6,337 nt of DNA from JBBQBQ01 sp038317685 (GTDB lineage: Bacteria; Desulfobacterota; Desulfuromonadia; Desulfuromonadales; DDH964), in contig JBBQBQ010000202.1 of the NCBI GenBank assembly GCA_038317685.1, positions 1 to 6,337 of the forward strand, in the 5' to 3' direction. The position numbers and the translations under genes are program-made. The notes below the pieces were generated by a model. The model searched no databases and was not told where the DNA came from. It saw nothing but the letters and a program-made list of their open reading frames with translations. Shown in pieces: positions 4,688-6,337 of the stretch. Each line of letters opens with the position of its first letter. Within the stretch, counting starts at the first letter, position 1.

Positions 4688-6025
4688 ATGCACGATCGGC
4701 GAAGAAGATTGACGCGGAGGATGTCCTGGTTGCTGCTGGGGGCTCTGCTGCTGGGGCTGGTCGCCTGCGGCGGGGGCGAGGATGGTGAGGGGGGGTCGGT
4801 CCCGGCGGCGGGGGAATCTGATGTCCTCTTGGCCTGGAACGACCTGGGGATGCACTGTCTCAACCCGAGCTACGACCAGGCGGTGATCCTCCCCCCCTAC
4901 AATACGGTCTGGGCCCAGTTGGTCCACCGCGGTTCTCCGCCGCAGATCGTGACGACCGGCGTGACCCTCGAATACAGGCTTCTCAACAACACCACCTCGG
5001 CCACCAAGACCCATCCCGCCACGGGCGGCGACTACGGGCCGTTCTGGACCTACGTCGGGCAGCTCTTCGGCGTCTCCCTGGCCCCGAATACCGGGCTCAA
5101 TCTGAAGAATCCCGCACTGCATAACGGACTGAGCGGCACCATGGTCCTGGTCGGCAACCATTTTGAAGTCGACGGCGTCCCGGCCACGCCGGTCGACGAT
5201 GCGGGGGTCTGGAACCCTTATCAGGTCATGGAGATCACTGCCCGCAACAGCACCGGGGCGATCGTCGCCAAAACCCGGGCCACCGTCCCCACCTCGGACG
5301 AAATCCACTGCGACAAGTGCCACGGCGCCGACCCCTTCGCCGACATCCTGCAAAAGCACGATGCCAGGGCGGGGACGACCCTGGCGGCCTCAGCTCCGGT
5401 CCTGTGCGCCTCCTGCCACGGCAGCCCGGTCCTGGGGACGAGCGGCCCGGGGGCGGCCGGCAGCTACCTGTCGGAAGCGATCCACGGCGCCCACGCCGAT
5501 CGCGGCGCCGGCTGCTACGATTGCCACCCCGGCGCCACCACCCGCTGCAACCGTAGTCTGGCCCACACCAACAACAACGCCGCCGACGGCAACTGCGTCG
5601 CCTGCCACGGCACCTTGGGGCAGGTCGCCTCCTCGATCGCCGCCGGCCGGATTCCCTGGACGAGCGAACCGCAATGCGCCACCTGCCATAACAACGTGGC
5701 GGAGGTCGATACCGGCAGCGTCCTTTACCGGGATGCCACCGGGCATGGCGGGCTGAACTGCGCCGCCTGCCACGGCAGCCCCCACGCCATGGTCCCGTCG
5801 CGCGAAGCTTCGGACAACTATCAGGCCCTCCAGTATCAAGGGAAGGCCCTCTCCATCGGCAGCTGCGGCGTCTGCCATTCCAACTCCCGGGGACGCGGGA
5901 GCTCGGAGTTTCTGGGGGAACACGGCAGCGGTCGCCAATCGTCCGCCTGCAACGTCTGCCATACGGCCGTCACCAGCGCCGATACCAGCAAGTGGCCGCA
6001 CCACTACCAATGGACCGGCCGTTGA
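4688..6025 (+). CDS. Exported octahaem c-type cytochrome lipoprotein
   Basis: A 445-residue precursor. The N-terminus is basic (residues 3-11), followed by a hydrophobic segment (13-26) and the lipobox LVAC with Cys27, then glycine- and acid-rich residues, so a lipid-anchored envelope protein is expected. Residues 45-200 form a haem-free domain beginning VLLAWNDLGMHC (Cys57). The C-terminal half carries eight CxxCH c-haem sites, with first cysteines at 208, 240, 276, 303, 330, 358, 393 and 421. Histidines outside the motifs (for example in AIHGAH, SLAH, GHGG, SPHAM, GEHG and WPHH) are candidate distal ligands, implying mostly bis-His, low-potential haems. The sequence CHPGATTRCNR after haem 3 recalls Geobacter outer-membrane cytochromes. 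GGGAGA (4675-4680) is 7 nt from the ATG. Likely role: electron transfer at the periplasmic or outer-membrane face. It is apparently monocistronic, and the N-terminal domain's function is unknown. Confidence 0.9.
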   Translation: MHDRRRRLTRRMSWLLLGALLLGLVACGGGEDGEGGSVPAAGESDVLLAWNDLGMHCLNPSYDQAVILPPYNTVWAQLVHRGSPPQIVTTGVTLEYRLLNNTTSATKTHPATGGDYGPFWTYVGQLFGVSLAPNTGLNLKNPALHNGLSGTMVLVGNHFEVDGVPATPVDDAGVWNPYQVMEITARNSTGAIVAKTRATVPTSDEIHCDKCHGADPFADILQKHDARAGTTLAASAPVLCASCHGSPVLGTSGPGAAGSYLSEAIHGAHADRGAGCYDCHPGATTRCNRSLAHTNNNAADGNCVACHGTLGQVASSIAAGRIPWTSEPQCATCHNNVAEVDTGSVLYRDATGHGGLNCAACHGSPHAMVPSREASDNYQALQYQGKALSIGSCGVCHSNSRGRGSSEFLGEHGSGRQSSACNVCHTAVTSADTSKWPHHYQWTGR

Positions 6026-6046
6026 GGCGTTGAGCCATGGTTGTGA

Positions 6047-6084
6047 AGGCGCGGGGGGCGGCAGAAACATCGCCCCCCGCGCCT
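6047..6084 (+). terminator. Perfect 14-bp hairpin after the cytochrome gene
   Basis: Bases 6047-6060 and 6071-6084 are exact inverse copies (AGGCGCGGGGGGCG and its complement) around a 10-nt loop, 21 bp after the cytochrome stop. The stem is very stable, but no T-run follows on the plus strand. It may terminate with help from other factors, or mainly protect the mRNA 3' end. Confidence 0.7.
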
Positions 6085-6199
6085 GCTGGAATCCACCCCC
6101 GTTCACCATCCCCTCTTTTGTCCCGAAAATTTAAATGTTGAACCTGACCCCCGAGGCTGCCCCGTTTCCGCCCAGGTTCCGCGCCAAAGGAAATAACGG
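6085..6199. other. Intergenic DNA forming the 3' exon of the group II intron
   Basis: No gene is visible here. It is the host DNA directly downstream of the intron's 3' splice site when read on the minus strand (CCGTTATTTCC onward). It includes an AT-rich patch at 6126-6141 and a stretch reading GGGGGTCAGGTTCAACAT on the minus strand. That stretch resembles flanks I recall near REP-associated transposases; the match is weak. Confidence 0.3.
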
Positions 6200-6236
6200 A
6201 TCGGGTAGGAGGCGGGATTACTCCCGCCGTCCTCCC
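6200..6236 (-). ncRNA. Group II intron domain VI with bulged branch-point A
   Basis: On the minus strand GGG, AGGA and GGCGGGA pair with TCCCGCC, TCCT and CCC around a GTAA loop (6218-6221). One unpaired C (6229) interrupts the 5' side and one unpaired A (6206) the 3' side. That A is the predicted lariat branch point. A 2-nt linker joins this hairpin to domain V. Confidence 0.8.
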
Positions 6237-6237
6237 A

Positions 6238-6271
6238 CACCACCGTGCGTACGGTTCCGTACACGGCGGTT
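6238..6271 (-). ncRNA. Group II intron domain V
   Basis: The minus strand folds into the catalytic hairpin: an 8-bp lower stem CCGCCGTG/CACGGTGG (one G-U) plus an A-U closing pair, a 2-nt CG bulge on the 3' side, a 4-bp upper stem TACG/CGTA, and a GAAC tetraloop. Total length is about 34 nt, the classic size. The CGC triad lies in the lower stem's 5' strand. Confidence 0.85.
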
Positions 6272-6337
6272 CATGAAGTGTGTTGAAGTCGGTGGTACTG
6301 GTTCATGAGTGACACCAGCCCCAGTTTATCGAAGTAG
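6271..6337 (-). CDS. ltrA: Group II intron reverse transcriptase/maturase, C-terminal end (partial)
   Basis: Only the last 21 codons are present, beginning YFDKLGLVSLMNQY and ending LQHTS before a TGA at 6273-6271. This ending is familiar from bacterial group II intron-encoded proteins, whose C-terminal part holds the DNA-binding or endonuclease region. The stop codon abuts domain V of the intron, as expected for an ORF placed in domain IV and running to its end. The protein would act with the intron RNA in splicing and retrohoming. Whether the rest is intact cannot be seen. The symbol ltrA is used in the generic sense. Confidence 0.7.
   Translation of the reverse strand, partial: YFDKLGLVSLMNQYHRLQHTS

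Larger units (their letters stand above)
6200..6337 (-). mobile_element. Group II intron, 3' end (continues beyond window)
   Basis: Read on the minus strand, the element shows a maturase tail, then domain V, then domain VI, in the canonical order of a bacterial group II intron retroelement. The 3' splice site is placed at 6200: the bulged adenosine of domain VI (6206) is the seventh base from the end CCCGAT, matching the usual branch-point spacing and the terminal AY. The 5' end, ribozyme domains I-IV and most of the reverse transcriptase are outside the window. The domain V triad reads CGC rather than AGC, which occurs in IIC introns and some other bacterial classes, so the class is left open. 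Confidence 0.85.

Noticed and set aside
4664..6109. Two long minus-strand open frames opposite the cytochrome
   Set aside because: They are Gly/Ala/Val-rich shadow translations of a GC-rich gene whose eight CxxCH motifs prove the plus-strand frame.
1..6337. CRISPR array, tRNA or rRNA
   Set aside because: No regularly spaced direct repeats of suitable length, and no tRNA- or rRNA-like sequence, were seen on either strand.

Overview
The window is a GC-rich bacterial segment. It most resembles a Desulfuromonadales/Geobacterales-type genome: an exported lipoprotein carries eight CxxCH haem motifs behind a NDLGMHC-containing N-terminal domain, a style of extracellular electron-transfer cytochrome typical of that group. 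Small redox flavoproteins with clustered cysteines fit an anaerobe or microaerophile. The lineage is inferred from gene style, not from a marker gene.

Layout. Bases 1-124 hold the 5' end of an ISNCY/IS1202-like transposase gene reading leftward out of the window, with a large imperfect palindrome over its start. A classical short-chain dehydrogenase (244-936, +) converges on an OsmC-family protein (986-1369, -). Upstream of OsmC on the same strand are a DoxX-family membrane protein (1527-1928, -) and two tandem iron-sulfur-flavoprotein-like genes (2106-2741 and 2802-3458, -). Divergent from these is an ArsR-family winged-helix regulator (3600-3941, +). The 141-bp divergent region holds a regular array of four 6-bp half-sites on a 12-bp period, overlapping two adjacent, oppositely directed sigma70-like promoters. 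Then come a four-helix membrane protein of unknown function (4047-4493, +), a terminator-like region, and the octahaem lipoprotein (4688-6025, +) ending in a 14-bp perfect hairpin. The right edge (6200-6337, -) is the 3' end of a group II intron: the tail of its maturase, domain V, and domain VI with a bulged adenosine.

How the parts may work together. The regulator probably controls itself and the flavoprotein pair through the shared operator. DoxX, OsmC and the SDR lie next to this unit and share a thiol/redox theme. DoxX has its own clear -10 element and OsmC follows a separate intergenic region, so one operon is unlikely. The cytochrome is a separate unit for electron transfer at or outside the membrane. 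A transposase gene at one edge and a group II intron at the other mark this as an accessory region bounded by mobile DNA. No tRNA, rRNA or CRISPR array was seen.
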